From contig CM068385.1 of NCBI GenBank assembly GCA_034770075.1, positions 56,986,746 to 57,050,745 on the forward strand: 64,000 bases of DNA. The letters run 5' to 3'. Shown in pieces: positions 32,517-45,714 of the stretch. A model generated the notes under the pieces. That model did no database searches. It saw only the letters and a program-made list of their open reading frames with translations, and was not told where the DNA came from. Source of the stretch: Aralia elata (lineage: Eukaryota; Streptophyta; Magnoliopsida; Apiales; Araliaceae). A program made the position numbers and the translations under genes. Numbering within the stretch: the first letter of the stretch is position 1; the number at the start of each line of letters is the position of its first letter.

Positions 32517-34135
32517 CTCACAAACTAAAATCGTTCCTAATCGATGGATTACTAAAAAGGGGATTAGTGAATCCGGATAGATTAGTACATAAGTTGCTTG
32601 CTCTTATGAAGAGGATGATTGATCTCATAATCATTTGTGTGGAGACACTAAAGCAAGTATGTAGGTGCTTATTAGAGAATAAGTTCACTGAACGTGGCTC
32701 GCTAAGGAATACCTAATGGAGTTTTACTCACCTGTCAATAGGAATTCCTCTAGTGATAGTAGTACAAGTGATCCTTGGACTTGAGATCATCATAGTATCT
32801 TGTGTATGATGAGTTATACTTTGACATGTCCCTTAAGACCCTGAGGGTATATCAAAGGGTATGATTGTGTATAATAAGTTGTACATGGAGATAGGTGAAT
32901 GATCAACAAAGAATCTACCACTTCTAGTAAAAGAAAAGAATGTCCTATGTGATTCGATAAATGACGACTCAGAAGTCTTTGGCTAAAGCAGAATGAAATT
33001 AGAAAGGAGTTTCTAATTTGCATTAATTAGAGTTGTGCATTTGAGAATCGAAATACATATAATTAAATAAAATAAGACTTGACAGTAATTCCATGTCTTA
33101 TATTTAATTGGTACATTGTACGGTAGAAGGATTGAATTGTACGGTAACTATTCACTGAAAGGTTCTTTTGTGATTAATGTCGAAATCTATATTATCTGGA
33201 AAGTCGTTGATCGCTAAGGGGGCTTACCCTTATTGTAGAATAAATATTAATTATTTAAATGAATTAAATAGTTTAATTTATTTATTTAAATAAGATTAGA
33301 ATTGTTCTAATTGATTTATTCACAACCGGTTTAATATGGAGAACCTAAAGGGTCACACCGCAAAAGGAAAAATATTTATTTAAGAAGTAAATGGCATAAT
33401 TGTAATAATAAGTTAAGTGTATTTAATTTAGTCTATGGAGATAGAATAAATTAAATAGCTTAATATTTATTATTTAATATTTTGGAAATATTAAATATAA
33501 ATTAATAAGAAGAGTCTTATTATTATTATTACAATTACTATTATTTAATTCCTAATAGGGATTGGGAATTAATTAATAGAAGTACTCTCTCATGAATTCC
33601 TAATTGGATTAGGAGTTCAATTAATTAAAGGAGTTTAATTAAAATAAAAATCCTAATCCTAAATAGTTTAGGAGGGTTCCCTATATCTATAAATAAGAGG
33701 AGTCTTATCATGATTTAGGGTTAGACGATTTACACACTCTTCCGTGAGAATTGGAGAGAGAGAGTAGTACTTGCAATTTCTATAGAGATAGAAACTAGGG
33801 TTTTGCCAACACTCATCTTCTTGAATAACTATTATTCCTTGGTGGATCACCTCTAGAGGCCAAACACTTGGGTGGCTAACGTTGATCAAAGGAAGGAATC
33901 TCATTGGTGAAATTCAAGGAGAACGCGAAGGATTTAGAGGTGAACTCGTACCTGTGGAAGCATGGTTCTACAAGGGTATAATTCTCATACTTTATCTCTT
34001 TCGTTTAATTGATAATTGAGCACATGGATGATCATAGTGATGGTTTGTATGAAAAATTTTAAAAATCCGTTTTATCGCGCTTCCGCACTATTTATGTAAT
34101 TTGATTGCATGTTCGCGCTATATACAAACCTAACA
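32517..34135 (+). repeat. 5' LTR of copia element 6, 5'-truncated
   Basis: It matches 39810-41428 of the 3' LTR nearly throughout and ends ctaaca before the primer site. It lacks the first 193 bases that begin TGAAAGTAGC at 39616. A possible transcription-leader region with tataaat lies near 33690. No gene was seen. Confidence 0.92.
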
Positions 34136-34136
34136 G

Positions 34137-34148
34137 TGGTATCAGAGC
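34137..34148 (+). promoter_or_regulatory. Primer binding site of copia element 6
   Basis: tggtatcagagc, one base after the LTR, is complementary to initiator tRNA-Met. The same site follows LTR 7 at 44585-44596. Confidence 0.95.
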
Positions 34149-35460
34149 CTAACCTTGTGTTAATTATCGATTATGATGATTCCATGTATGTATGGGTATG
34201 CGATTGGATCGATTTTCTGGGCAAAGAAATTGTTTTTCAAACTCTGCTACGCAGCGCGGCCGCGCCGCTTCCAGTTCAATCTGGAGCCCGGCCGCGCCCG
34301 AACCCAGAAATCGTTTCTGGGGTGCAGCGCAGTCGCGCCGCTCCTAGTTCATTTTGGAGCGCGGCCGCGCCGGTCGGCAGGATTTGAAAATTTTTTTATT
34401 TTGATTTTATTTATTTTCAATTAAGATAAAAGGTTTTTTTTAATTAGAATATGATTAAAATTAAAAGTTTTATTTTAACTGGGAATAGGATTCCATGTTT
34501 CCTAGAATAAAGGAGTTTATTCACATATGGAATAGGATTCCGTGTTTCCTAGAATAAAGGAGTTTATTCACATATGGAATAGGATTCCATGTTTCCTTAA
34601 AAATAAAGATGTTTATTTTGATAATGAATAGGATTTAACATATTTTATTTTTCCAAGCAATTTTAAGTTAAAAAAAATAAATGAGTTTATTTTAAACTTG
34701 AAATTGGTTTCCATGTTAATAAAGGAGTTTATTTTGATTTGGATTTTGATTAAAAATAAAAGAGTTTATTTTTATTCAAAATTGGATAAAATAAAATAAA
34801 TAAGTTTATTATGATTTAAATTTTGATTAAAATAAAGGAGTTTATTTTTGTTTCAAAATTGAATTTTTTAGTAAACTTTTAATTGCCCATTAAATGATAT
34901 CAATGCATATATGGAATGGTTTTATTATTCATGAGATGAATGTTATTTATTGATACATATGAGGATATGTATGATAATAAATAGGGATTGATTATGGACT
35001 ACTGAACAATGTGTGATTAGATTTACTTTAGTGGATGCTTGAATGAATGGGTTTTTATAAATGGGGTCTGCGTACCTCGTCTTCTCTAGTTTTTCTTGAT
35101 GTAAATTCTATCTTCCTCCTATGTACTTCCCCTTAACTGCTGATCAAGGTTTCTATTTATTGTAAATAGTTTATGTAATAGGTTTAGTTAGAATTACTTG
35201 AAAAATTGGAGACAAAGGAGCAAGGAGCACTTGAAGACCCGTTTGTAATGGAGCCCGGGTTTAAATGTAATAGTTGTATTTAAATTTAATTCTTGCACCC
35301 TAGGTCTGACCTTTTGGTTCACTTGGTGGCTCTAGTGAACCAAACTAGAATAAAAGTCCATAATCAATCCGGGTAGAATATAGTATTCTATATGTGCATG
35401 CTTACTATATGTATATTATATATTATCCAACATGCTTCACATGTTAAATAATATGACGCG

Positions 35461-35505
<45 letters not shown>

Positions 35506-36148
35506 TGCGCGCTAAACAAGATGAGACAAATAATAACAAACCCCTCAAAGGAATTATATTAAGTCCTAAGCGTTCAAAGATATTTGAAATATCGAACGTC
35601 GCCTTCTAGCATGGTAAAACGATAGAGTATTAAATATTTAATATGAGTTTGTTGTGCACACACAAGGCGAGTATTAAATATTTAAGATGTTGTTTTATCA
35701 CATTTGATGCTTATAAATAGACTGAACGATGCTGTTTTGTTGTGCACACACAAGGACAGTGTTTTTCTTTCGAATATATGGAAGTGCTAGGTTGGACTTA
35801 ACTTAGATTATTTTAGTCCGGATGTGCACACACTTGACCATTATAATCTAAGAGGCAAAATACAAGGAGTTACATAGTGATGTAATTGACAATAGTTGTC
35901 TACCTATTTATTTATATATAGTTTGTTGTGCACACACAAGGCTATATACATTTGAAATGGGATCCTTATTCTCACTAGCAAATCTTTAATTAGATATGCC
36001 GAATTATATAGGGAGGGTAATATAGTTTGATGAAAAATAGTGGGAGATACCAATTTAAAATAAAGACCTAATATATTTTGGTAATTAATTAAAATGAATG
36101 TATGCTAAAATGTTGTTAAATTACAAATTCATTTACAGAATTTTACAA
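34149..36148 (+). other. Long untranslated leader of copia element 6
   Basis: About 2 kb between primer site and gag. It contains GC-rich palindromes with gcggccgcgcc cores (34250-34375), a 47-bp tandem repeat (34482-34528 and 34529-34575, with a partial third copy), a run of TA repeats (about 35465-35502), and a four-unit stem-loop array (35612-35950). No coding sequence is credible: the short frames at 34109-34424 read across the GC palindromes. Confidence 0.8.
35612..35950 (+). repeat. Stem-loop array with ttgtgcacacacaagg loops
   Basis: The 16-base loop is exact at 35652-35667, 35740-35755 and 35926-35941, and a variant (gtgcacacacttg) is at 35824-35836. Each is flanked by a different stem: taaatatttaata/tattaaatattta (35631-35643 with 35672-35684), gctgt/acagt, cttagattat/ataatctaag (35802-35811 with 35843-35852), and tatatag/ctatata (35915-35921 with 35942-35948). 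Loops are kept and stems replaced by other pairing sequences. Confidence 0.9.
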
Positions 36149-39100
36149 TGTCTAATTTACTATCACTGCGGAGAATATTAGATGCTAATTAACCGGACCT
36201 AATTAAATGGACTGGTTAAGATATTTGAGAATAGTTCTCAAGGCTGAAAAGCCATCTTATGTCTTTAATATGCTTATCCCTGCAATGGTTGCAGACAATG
36301 CCTCAGAGAAAGAGATTGCTACTTTTAGAAAGTGGCAAGATGATGCACAGTTGGCTCAATGCATCATGCTCGCATCCATGAGTAACGAGCTTCAGCGTCA
36401 GCATGAAACTATGGATGCTCCTACTATACTCCTGCACCTTCAAGGAGTTGAAGGGTGAGGAAAGTAGGACTATTAGATATCAGATATCTAAGGAGCTCTT
36501 CCGATCTAGAATGACCGATGGCATTACAGTATAGACAAATGTCCTAAAATGATCAATATGATTGAACAATTGGGACAACTGGGTTTTAATGGATGAAGAG
36601 TTGATCCAAGATTTGATCTTGTAATCACTTCCGGACTCTTTCTCACAAATTGTTGTGAATTTCACATGAACAAGCTATATGTCAGCCTGCCTAAGTTGCT
36701 TAAACATGTTGAAAACAGTAAAGAGTCACTTTCCAACCAAGAAAGACCAAGTCTTACTGGTAGATGATTCTTCCAAGAAGCGGAAGAGGGCCAAAGGATC
36801 TTCTTAAAAGAAGAACAATTCAAAGAAGGTAAATGGAAAGGCAAAAATAAAGGACAATAAGAACAAGACTGATGCAGATAGCAAAGGAGTTTCCTTCCAC
36901 TGCAATAAGCCTGGATACTGGAAAGGAAAACTGTAAGGAGAATCTTACAGAGGGTAACCAGAAGAAGCTTAGTGAAGCTTCGGTTACAGATATAGGTTTG
37001 TTCATAATTAAAATAAATCTTTCTGTAAGTCAAGGTTCTACTTGGGTATTGGATACCAGCTGTAGTTCTCATATATGCAATCCAATGCAGAGACTAAGCA
37101 GAAGTAGAAAACTAAACAAAGAGTAAGTAATCTTATGTGTGGGAATGGAGCAAAGGTTGCTGCATTAACCATAGGAACTTATAGTTTAGCATAGCCTACG
37201 GGCAAGTCTATTAAGTTAAAAGTTGTTATTATGTTCCTGTTCTCATTAGAAACATTATTTCTTTCCGTTGTTGGACAAGGAAGGTTCTGGTATTATATTT
37301 AAGAACAATTATTGTTCTATTTATAATGATAATATTTTGTTTGAAACTAGAAGATCACTTGATAGACTTTGTAAACTTGACTTACATGAAAAATAATTTT
37401 GCAAATTGAACAAACTAGTAAAAGAAAAAAGGAGATGATTATTCAAAGAGTTGAATATGTGTATTTGATGAAATACAAGTCTGAATCATTTGAAAGGTTC
37501 AAAGAATTCAGCAGTGAAACAAATTGACAAAGTATTAAGATTCTTTGATCAGATCGAAGAAAGAATACTTTAGCTATGAGTTTCTAGATCATTTCAAAAT
37601 GGTATTTTCTCATAATGGAAACCTCCTGATACGCAATAATTGATTGGTGTATCTAAACGGAGAAATTGTACCTTGTTGGACATGGTGCAGTCCATAATGA
37701 TTTTTACTAACATTCTAGTATCCATCTGAGGCTATGCCCTAGAAACGGCCGCATATCTACAAAATAAGGTAACCTCAAAATCTGGCCCTAAGACTCCATA
37801 AAAGTTATGGATAGGGAGGATTCCTAATCTTAAGTATGTTAAGATAAAGGTTTCAAAGATAAGTTTGGGACAAAATCTGACAAGTGCAGACTTGTGGGAT
37901 ATCCTAAAGAAAGTTTAGGGTATTATTACTATAATCCTACACGTTGCCTTCTTAGATAAAGGTGTTTAACATTGAAGGAGCAAGTGGGAGGGTAATAGAT
38001 CTTGAAGGAGTTCAAGAACCACAAAGCACTTTAAGTCGAACTGAGGAACCTGTAGATAGACCTATTGTACCACAACCGAATCGTAAATCTGGAAAAGTAC
38101 CGAAGATACCTGGGAGGTATAGATTCATCATAGAGGATGATGATGAGGTACGCATCATAGAAGATGATGATCCAGTTATATATGATGAGGCCATGAGTAG
38201 TAGACACTCAGAGAAATGGCTAGAAGCCATGAAATTCGAAATGAACTCCATGTAAGAGAACCAAGTATAGACTCTGGTTACTCCACAAAAGGGTATAGTG
38301 CCTAGAGTGTGAATATGGGTCTTTTAAGAGAAAGACTGGGGCAAATGGCAAGGTGGAGACCTATAAGACCAGACCTGTTTAAAAGGTTTTTCAAGTCAAG
38401 GAGTTGACTGTGATAAAACCTTATTACCAGGTAATGCTCAAGTCCATTTGGATTTTGCTTGTGATTACAGCTTATTACGAAATCTGGCAAAATGGATGTG
38501 GAGACACCCTTCCTCAATGAAGACTTGAGGAGAATGTATGTATGATACAACCAGAGGAATTTGTTTCAAAGGTTGAAGCAAATCGTGTTTTAAGCTACAA
38601 TGATCCATTGATGGATTGAAGCAAGCTTCTCAAAGATGGAACATTCATTTTGATGAGACAATCAAAAGAGTTTGATTTTATCAAAAATGAGAATGAACCT
38701 TGTGTGTACAAAAGGGTCAATGGGAGCGCTGTGACATTCTTGGTATTATATGTTGATATACTACTGACAAGGAATAACACACCAATGCTACAATCAGTAA
38801 AGATAACATTGTCTAAACATTCCTCCATGAATGACTTGGGAGGAGCATCCTATAAATTGGGGATATAAATCTATATAGATAGATTTAAAAGGATGTTCGG
38901 CTTGACCCAAGAAACGTATATTCATTTGATGCTAAAGGCGTTTAGCATAACAAACTCCAAGAGAGGTCTCATGATGACGAGCCATGGAGTGAATCTCTCT
39001 AAAATTGTCCCCAATTGAAAGAGAGATCGCATGAGTTACTATCATGTATACAATGAATATACTAGGCTTGATGTTGATCAGTCATATTCTGGAGAAGATT

Positions 39101-39603
39101 ACTGTAAGACAGTGATAACATCATTAGGTACTTAACCGGTACTAAAGATGTGATTATGATTCATAGTAGGTCTGAATTAAAACTAGAGGGCTAAACAGAC
39201 TCAAGTTTTTCAGACTGACCAAGACGATAACAAATCCACTTTAGGGTAAACGTTACCTTGAAAGGTGGTACAGTGAATTGGAAAGGTTCCAAACAGCAAA
39301 GTGTTGTTGGTTTAGTGACAAAGACAAAGTATATAGCTGTAAATGAAGCTGCAAGTTGATTATTTGGATGAAAAGTTCATCACAGCACTAGGAATAGTTC
39401 CTAAGTCTCATCTTGGATTCAAACATGTGTTGCGGCACTTTCATTTGATTAGTGGAATCATTAAAAGAGGATAAGTCACTATAGAGATAGTGGACTCTCA
39501 ATAACAACATTGCATATCCATCTACTGAAGCTTTATCCAAACAGCAGGATGATCGTCACTTAGAGAAGAAGGGTATTAGATACCATGACGATTAGCTTTA
39601 GTG
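36149..39603 (+). pseudogene. Copia gag-pol of element 6, heavily decayed
   Basis: Domains follow the Ty1/copia order. Gag starts MSNLLSLRRIL at 36149 and continues, after a frameshift, as WLRYLRIVLKAEKPSYV; a degenerate zinc knuckle (HCNKPGYW) is near 36898. Protease has WVLDTSCSSHIC near 37040 (usual DTGC altered to DTSC). Integrase traces lie at 37480-37820 (SDRRKEYFSYEFLDHF). RT pieces at 37962-38870 include SEKWLEAMKFEMNSM and VLYVDILL, in which the YVDD catalytic pair has lost one Asp. RNaseH traces near 39290-39370 read TKTKYIAVNEAAS. Stops and frameshifts occur every few tens of codons, so it is dead and older than the chromoviruses. The order PR-IN-RT-RNaseH separates copia from gypsy. 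Confidence 0.9.
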
Positions 39604-39615
39604 CAAGTGGGAGAT
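39604..39615 (+). promoter_or_regulatory. Polypurine tract of copia element 6
   Basis: caagtgggagat lies directly before the LTR start TGAAAG; aagtgggagat is a common copia form. Confidence 0.88.
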
Positions 39616-41428
39616 TGAAAGTAGCATGCACACAAGCCAATCATATTAGATATGATGTAGCATATACTTTGTAATCTTATTCGGTTGTTAAAGGCATTTT
39701 ACTTTATCTACATGGTGCTGTTATAATAAATGTGATAAACCCATAGTTTTGAGCAATGCTTTTAGAATCATGATAGTGATCATGCTAATGAGATCTAAAT
39801 TCTAGATAGCTCACAAACTAAAATCGTTCCTAATCGATGGATTACTAAAAAGGGGATTAGTGAATCCGGATAGATTAGTACATACGTTGCTTGCTCTTAT
39901 GAAGAGGATGATTGATCTCATAATCATTTGTGCGGATACACTAAAGCAAGTATGTAGGTGCTTATTAGAGAATAAGTTCACTGAACGTGGCTCGCTAAGG
40001 AATACCTAATGGAGTTTTACTCGCCTGTCAATAGGAATTCCTCTAGTGATAGTAGTACAAGTGATCCTTGGACTTGAGATCATCATAGTATCTTGTGTAT
40101 GATGAGTTATACTTTGACATGTCCCTTAAGACCCTGAGGGTATATCAAAGGGTATGATTGGGTATAATAAGTTGTACATGGAGATAGGTGAATGATCAAC
40201 AAAGAATCTACCACTTCTAGTAAAAGAAGAGAATGTCCTATGTGATTCGATAAATGACGACTCAGAAGTCTTTGGCCAAAGTAGAATGAAATTAGAAAGG
40301 AGTTTCTAATTTGCATTAATTAGAGTTGTGCATTTGAGAATCGAAATACATATAATTAAATAAAATAAGACTTGACAGTAATTCCATGTCTTATATTTAA
40401 TTGAGACATTGTATGGTAGAAGGATTGAATTGTACGGTAACTATTCACTGAAAGGTTCTTTTGTGATTAATGTTGAAATCTATATTATCTGGAAAGTCGT
40501 TGATCGCTAAGGGGGCTTACCCTTATTATAGAATAAATATTATTTATTTAAATGAATTAAATAGTTTAATTTATTTATTTAAATAAGATTAGAATTGTTC
40601 TAATTGATTTATTCACAACCAGTTTAATATGGAGAACCTAAAGGGTCACACCGCAAAAGGAAAAATATTTATTTAAGAAGTAAATGGCATAATTGTAATA
40701 ATAAGTTAAGTGTATTTAATTTAGTCTATGGAGATAGAATAAATTAAATAGCTTAATATTTATTATTTAATATTTTGGAAATATTAAATATAAATTAATA
40801 AGAAGAGTCTTATTATTATTATTACAATTACTATTATTTAATTCCTAATAGGGATTGAGAATTAATTAATAGAAGTACTCTCTCATGAATTCCTAATTGG
40901 ATTAGGAGTTCAATTAATTAAAGGAGTTTAATTAAAATAAAAACCCTAATCCTAAATAGTTTAGGAGGGTTTCCTATATCTATAAATAAGAGGAGTCTTA
41001 TCATGATTTAGGGTTAGACGATTTACACACTCTTCCATGAGAATTGGAGAGAGAGAGTAGTACTTGCAATTTCTATAGAGATAGAAACTAGGGTTTTGTC
41101 AACACCTATCTTCTTGAATAACTATTATTCCTTGGTGGATCACCTCTAGAGGCCAAATACTTGGGTGGCTAACGTTGATCAAAGAAAGGAATCCCATTGG
41201 TGAAATTTAAGGAGAACGCAAAGGATTTGGAGGTGAACTCGTACCTGTGGAAGCATGGTTCTACAAGGGTATGATTCTCATACTTTATCTCTTTCGTTTA
41301 ATTGATAATTGAGCACATGGATGTTCATGGTGATGGTTTGTATGAAAAATTTTAAAAATACGTTTTATCGCGCTTCCGCACTATTTATGTAATTTGATTG
41401 CATGTTCGCGCTATATACAAATCTAACA
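39616..41428 (+). repeat. 3' LTR of copia element 6 (1813 bp)
   Basis: It runs from TGAAAGTAGC to ..tctaaca. Near-identical copies are at 32517-34135 (partial), 42772-44583 and 63343-64000 (partial), with a reversed relic at 17973-18111. No gene was seen. Confidence 0.93.
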
Positions 41429-42771
41429 CAGGTTTTTATCAGAGATTTATCAAAGACTTCTCCAAAATAGCTCTGCCATTATGTAAGTTGCTGCAAAAAG
41501 ATATGGAATTCCAGTTCGATGAAGCGTGCAAGGAGGCATTTGACATGTTGAAGAGCCTATTGACTTCCGCACCTGTGATTCAACCGCCAAATTAGAATCT
41601 TCCCTTCGAAATAATGTGTGATGCAAGCAATTATGCAGTCAGAGCTGTTTTGGGCCAAAGATTTGACAAAGCTGTCCATGCCATCTATTATGCCTCTAGA
41701 ACATTGAATGCAACTCAGATTAATTACTCGACAACAGAAAAAGAAGTTTTATCTGTTGTTTTTGCTTTAGATAAATTTCGATCTTATTTACTTGGCACTA
41801 AAGTTGTAGTTTATTCTGACCATGCAGCTCTCAGGTATTTGTTAACCAAGAAGGACTCTAAACCCAGGATTATCAGATGGATTCTGCTGTTACAGGAATT
41901 TGACTTGGAAATCAAGGATAAGAAGGGAGCGGATAACTTGGTAGCAGATCACTTGAGTCGACTGATGAGAGATGAGGAGGCACTACCATTGTACGATTCC
42001 TTTCCAGATGAGCGTCTCTTTTCTATTCAGGAGGAATTGCCTTGGTATGCTAACATTCTTAATTATTTGGCAAGTGCATTTATTCCCAATGAATTTTCTA
42101 AAAACCAGAAGGATAAGCTTAGGAGTGATGCTAGACATTATGTTTGGGATGATCCATATCTGTGAAAATTTTGTGCTGATCAGATAATCCGTAGATGTGT
42201 GCCTAATACCGAAACATTGTTTATTCTAACTTTTTGCCATTCCTATGCTTGTGGAGGTCATTTTGGACCCAAACGGACTGCTCATAAGGTTTTAGAAAGT
42301 GGTTTTTATTGGCCAACAATTTTTAAAGACTCATATCTATTTTGTAAATCATGCGAGAATTGTCAACGAACAGGTAACATATCACATAAAAATCAAATGC
42401 CACAAAATCCCATTTTAATTGTTGAGATTTTTGATGTTTGGGGTATTGATTTTATGGGACCTTTTCCTGTTTCTCATGGTAATATTTACATTCTCTTGGT
42501 TGTTGACTATGTTTCTAAGTGGGTGAAAGCTAAAGCCACCAGGACTGATGATTATAAAGTTGTTGCAGATTTTGTCAAAACTAACATATTTGTCAGATTG
42601 GAACTCCTAGAGCTATCATCAACGATAGTGGAAATCACTTTTGCAACAGGATGCTAGCAGCACTTTTTAGGAAGTACAATGTTTTGCATAAGATTTATAC
42701 ATCTTATCATCCGCAAAGCAATGGACAGGCTGAAGTATCCAACCGTGAAGTGAAATCCATTTTGGAGAAGG
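41429..42771 (+). pseudogene. Athila-like RT end, RNaseH and integrase fragment
   Basis: This is a gypsy pol piece of the non-chromodomain Athila/Tat type. It begins in the RT thumb (GFYQRFIKDFSKIALPL, DEACKEAFDMLKSLL), has a TAG at 41593-41595 in place of a Trp-like codon, then RNaseH (MCDASNYAVRAVLGQ, YYASRTLNATQINYSTTEKE, YSDHAALRYLL) and a TGA near 42163. Integrase follows, with H2C2 (HSYACGGHF, CENCQRTG) and the core around IDFMGPFP. A frameshift near 42600 precedes SYHPQSNGQAEVSNRE. The piece is cut at both ends by copia LTRs. The wording of the motifs differs clearly from the chromoviral pol here. Confidence 0.88.
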
Positions 42772-44583
42772 TGAAAGTAGTATGCACACAAGCCAATCAT
42801 ATTTGATATGATGTAGCATATACTTTATAATCTTATTCGATTGTTAAAGGCATTTTACTTTATCTACATTGTGTTGTTATATTAAATGTGATAACCCCAT
42901 AGTTTTGAGCAATGCTTTTAGAATCATGATGGTGATCATGCTAATGAGATCTAAATTCTAGATAGCTCATAAACTAAAATCGTTCCTAATCGATGGATTA
43001 CTAAAAAGGGGATTAGTGAATCCGGATAGATTAGTACATACGTTGCTTGCTCTTATAAAGAGGATGATTGATCTCATAATCATTTGTGTGGAGACACTAA
43101 AACAAGTATGTAGGTACTTATTAGAGAATAAGTTCACTGAACGTGGCTCGCTAAGGAATACCTAATGGAGTTTTACTCGCCTGTGAATAGGAATTCCTCT
43201 AGTGATAGTGGTACAAGTGATCCTTGGACTTGAGATCATCATAGTATCTTGTGTGTGATGAGTTATACTTTGACATGTCCCTTAAGACCCTTAGGGTATA
43301 TCAAAGGGTATGATTGGGTATAATAAGTTGCATATGGAGATAGGGGAATGGTCAATAAAAAAATCTACCACTTCTAGTAAAAGGAAAGAATGTCCTATGT
43401 GATTCGATAAATGATGACTCAGAAGTCTTTGGCCAAAGCAGAATGAAATTAGAAAGGAGTTTCTAATTTGCATTAAACAGAGTTGTGCATTTGAGAATTG
43501 AAATACATATAATTAAATAAAATTAGACTTGACAGTAATTTCATGTCTTATATTTAATTGGGACATTGTATGGTAGAAGGATTGAATTGTACGGTAACTA
43601 TTCACTGAAAGGTTCTTTTGTGATTAATGTTGAAATCTATATTATCTGGAAAGTCGTTGATCGCTAAGGGGGCTTACCCTTATTGTAGAATAAATATTAT
43701 TTATTTAAATGAATTAAATAGTTTAATTTATTTATTTAAATAAGATTAGAATTGTTCTAATTGATTTATTCACAACCGGTTTAATATGGAGAACCTAAAG
43801 GGTCACACCGCAAAAGGAAATTATTTATTTAAGAAGTAAATGGTATAATCGTAATAATAAGTTAAGTGTATTTAATTTAATCTATGGAGATAGAATAAAT
43901 TAAATAGCTTAATATTTATTATTTAATATTTTGGAAATATTAAATATAAATTAATAAGAAGAGTCTTATTATTATTATTACAATTACTATTATTTAATTC
44001 CTAATAGGGATTGGGAATTAATTAATAGAAGTACTTTCTCATGAATTCCTAATTGGATTAGGAGTTCAATTAATTAAAAGAGTTTAATTAAAATAAAAAA
44101 ACCCTAATCCTAAATAGTTTAGGAGGGTTCCCTATATCTATAAATAAGAGGAGTCTTATTATGATTTGGGATTAGACAGTTACACACTCTTCCATAAGAA
44201 TTGGAGAGAGAGAGTACTTGCAATTTCTATAGAGATAGAAACTAGGGTTTTGCTAACACCCATCTTCTTGAACAACTATTATTCCTTGGTGGATCACCTC
44301 TAGAGGCCAAACACTTGGGTGGCTAACGTTGATCAAAGCAAAGGAATTTAGTCGGTGGAATTCAAGGAGAACGCGAAGGAATTGGAGGTGAACTTGTACC
44401 CGAGGAAGCACGGTTCTACGAGGGTATAATTTCTTAATCTCTATCTCTTTCGTTAATTGATAATTAAACACAAGGAAAGATCATGGTGATGGTTTGTATA
44501 AAAAATTTTAAAATCCGTTTTATTGCGCTTCCGCACTATTTATGTAATTTGATTGCATGTTCGCGCTATATACAAACCTAACA
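42772..44583 (+). repeat. Copia LTR 7 (1812 bp)
   Basis: It starts TGAAAGTAGT and ends acctaaca, and is one base different in length from the 3' LTR of element 6. No polypurine tract precedes it and a tRNA-Met primer site follows (44585-44596), so it is a 5' LTR. About 77 bases of leader after the primer site match 34149-34225, then the sequence switches to chromovirus 8 at 44673/44674. Confidence 0.92.
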
Positions 44584-44904
44584 GTGGTATCAGAGCCTAA
44601 CCTTGTGCTAATTATCGATTATAATGATTTCATGTGTGTATGGTATGCGATTGGATCAAAATTTTTGGGCAGAATCAGAGCTGATAGGTTATGAACCTTT
44701 AGGTGGGGAAAACCTTATAGTAGTAGCCTTTTAGAAGATAGAGAATATAGAGGTGATAAACTCTTATCGAGTTCTAAGGAATGAATTACGGAAATTCATA
44801 AAAGACAATAAAACGATTATGTGCTATGTGTTTATTTGATAACAAACTTATGTGCTCGCGAGTATTATCGATTAGTAATTAAAACTTAAAATTTTGTTGT
44901 CAGG

Positions 44905-45714
44905 ATGACTGATAGAGGAGAGCCTAGCCAGGCTAGGGAGGAGGAGCCCAGAGATATTCACGTAGTCAGTGAGCAGCTAGTGCAGAGGGAGCCATCTCCA
45001 TTGATTACAGTTACAGGTCATGAGTATGAGCCTGAGACTGATCCTGAGGAGGATCCGGAGGAGGTTGAGGAGGAGGAGGAAGACCCTGAGGGGATATCAC
45101 TATCTTCCTTAGGTGTTTAGATGTATGAGCAGGTATATGATCGCAATATAGAGTTGCAAGATAGAGTGGAGGAGTTAGAGAGGCAGCTGGCCGAGCGACA
45201 GACTGTCTTGGAGCAGAAGAACAGTGAGATAGAGGAGCTAGATATACGTCTTGTAGACGTGGAGTGGAAGCTGGTTCATGTAAAGAGTGAGAAGGAGGAG
45301 TTAGGAGAACAGGTTGTGGAACGTCAAGCCGCTCTAGAGCAGAAGGATGCTGAGATCCAAGACCTTTCATCACGTCTTGCAGAGGTTGAGCAGAGGCTAG
45401 CACAGTCTGAGTATCGACGAGGACAGTTGATAGCCAGGAATGAAATTGTACGAGATGAGTTGAAAGAGGAGTCAGCTAAGCGGGCGAGAGCTGAGACTGC
45501 TTGGTTGAGGGAGGCTAACCGTGCGGATCGTGTTGAATGTGAGGTGCGGTCAAAGAAGGCCAAGCTTGACGAGATGGAGTATATTTTTCACACCACAGTG
45601 GATAGAGCTCAGGATCGAGTTCATCGTCATCCAGATGTACTGGGTCGAAGGATGGTGACTCGTATTATGGAGCAGGAACGCCAGGAAGCTGTGCGTCGTG
45701 GGTTATCATCGTAG
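44905..45714 (+). pseudogene. ORF0 of chromovirus 8 (one stop codon)
   Basis: This is the best preserved ORF0: 269 residues plus stop, in one frame with a single TAG at 45118-45120 (Gln codon in element 2). ATG 44905 follows ttgttgtcag. It has the polar start MTDRGEPSQAREEEPRD, an acidic block (about residues 45-68), then a coiled coil over about residues 75-215, with repeated EELERQLAERQ, EQKNSEIEELDIRL and RLAEVEQRLAQ heptads, and the basic tail QERQEAVRRGLSS. It lies about 220 bases after the truncated primer site and 294 bases before gag. No catalytic motif is visible. Conservation of frame and design with elements 2 and 3 argues that it was translated. Its function is unknown to me. Confidence 0.8.

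Noticed and set aside
34109..34424. Overlapping plus-strand frames rich in Arg, Pro and Ala
   Set aside because: They read across the LTR end, primer site and GC palindromes of the copia leader, and appear by composition only.
35465..35502. TA dinucleotide run as an origin or functional site
   Set aside because: An ordinary microsatellite in an AT-rich leader; similar runs at 17510 and 18450.
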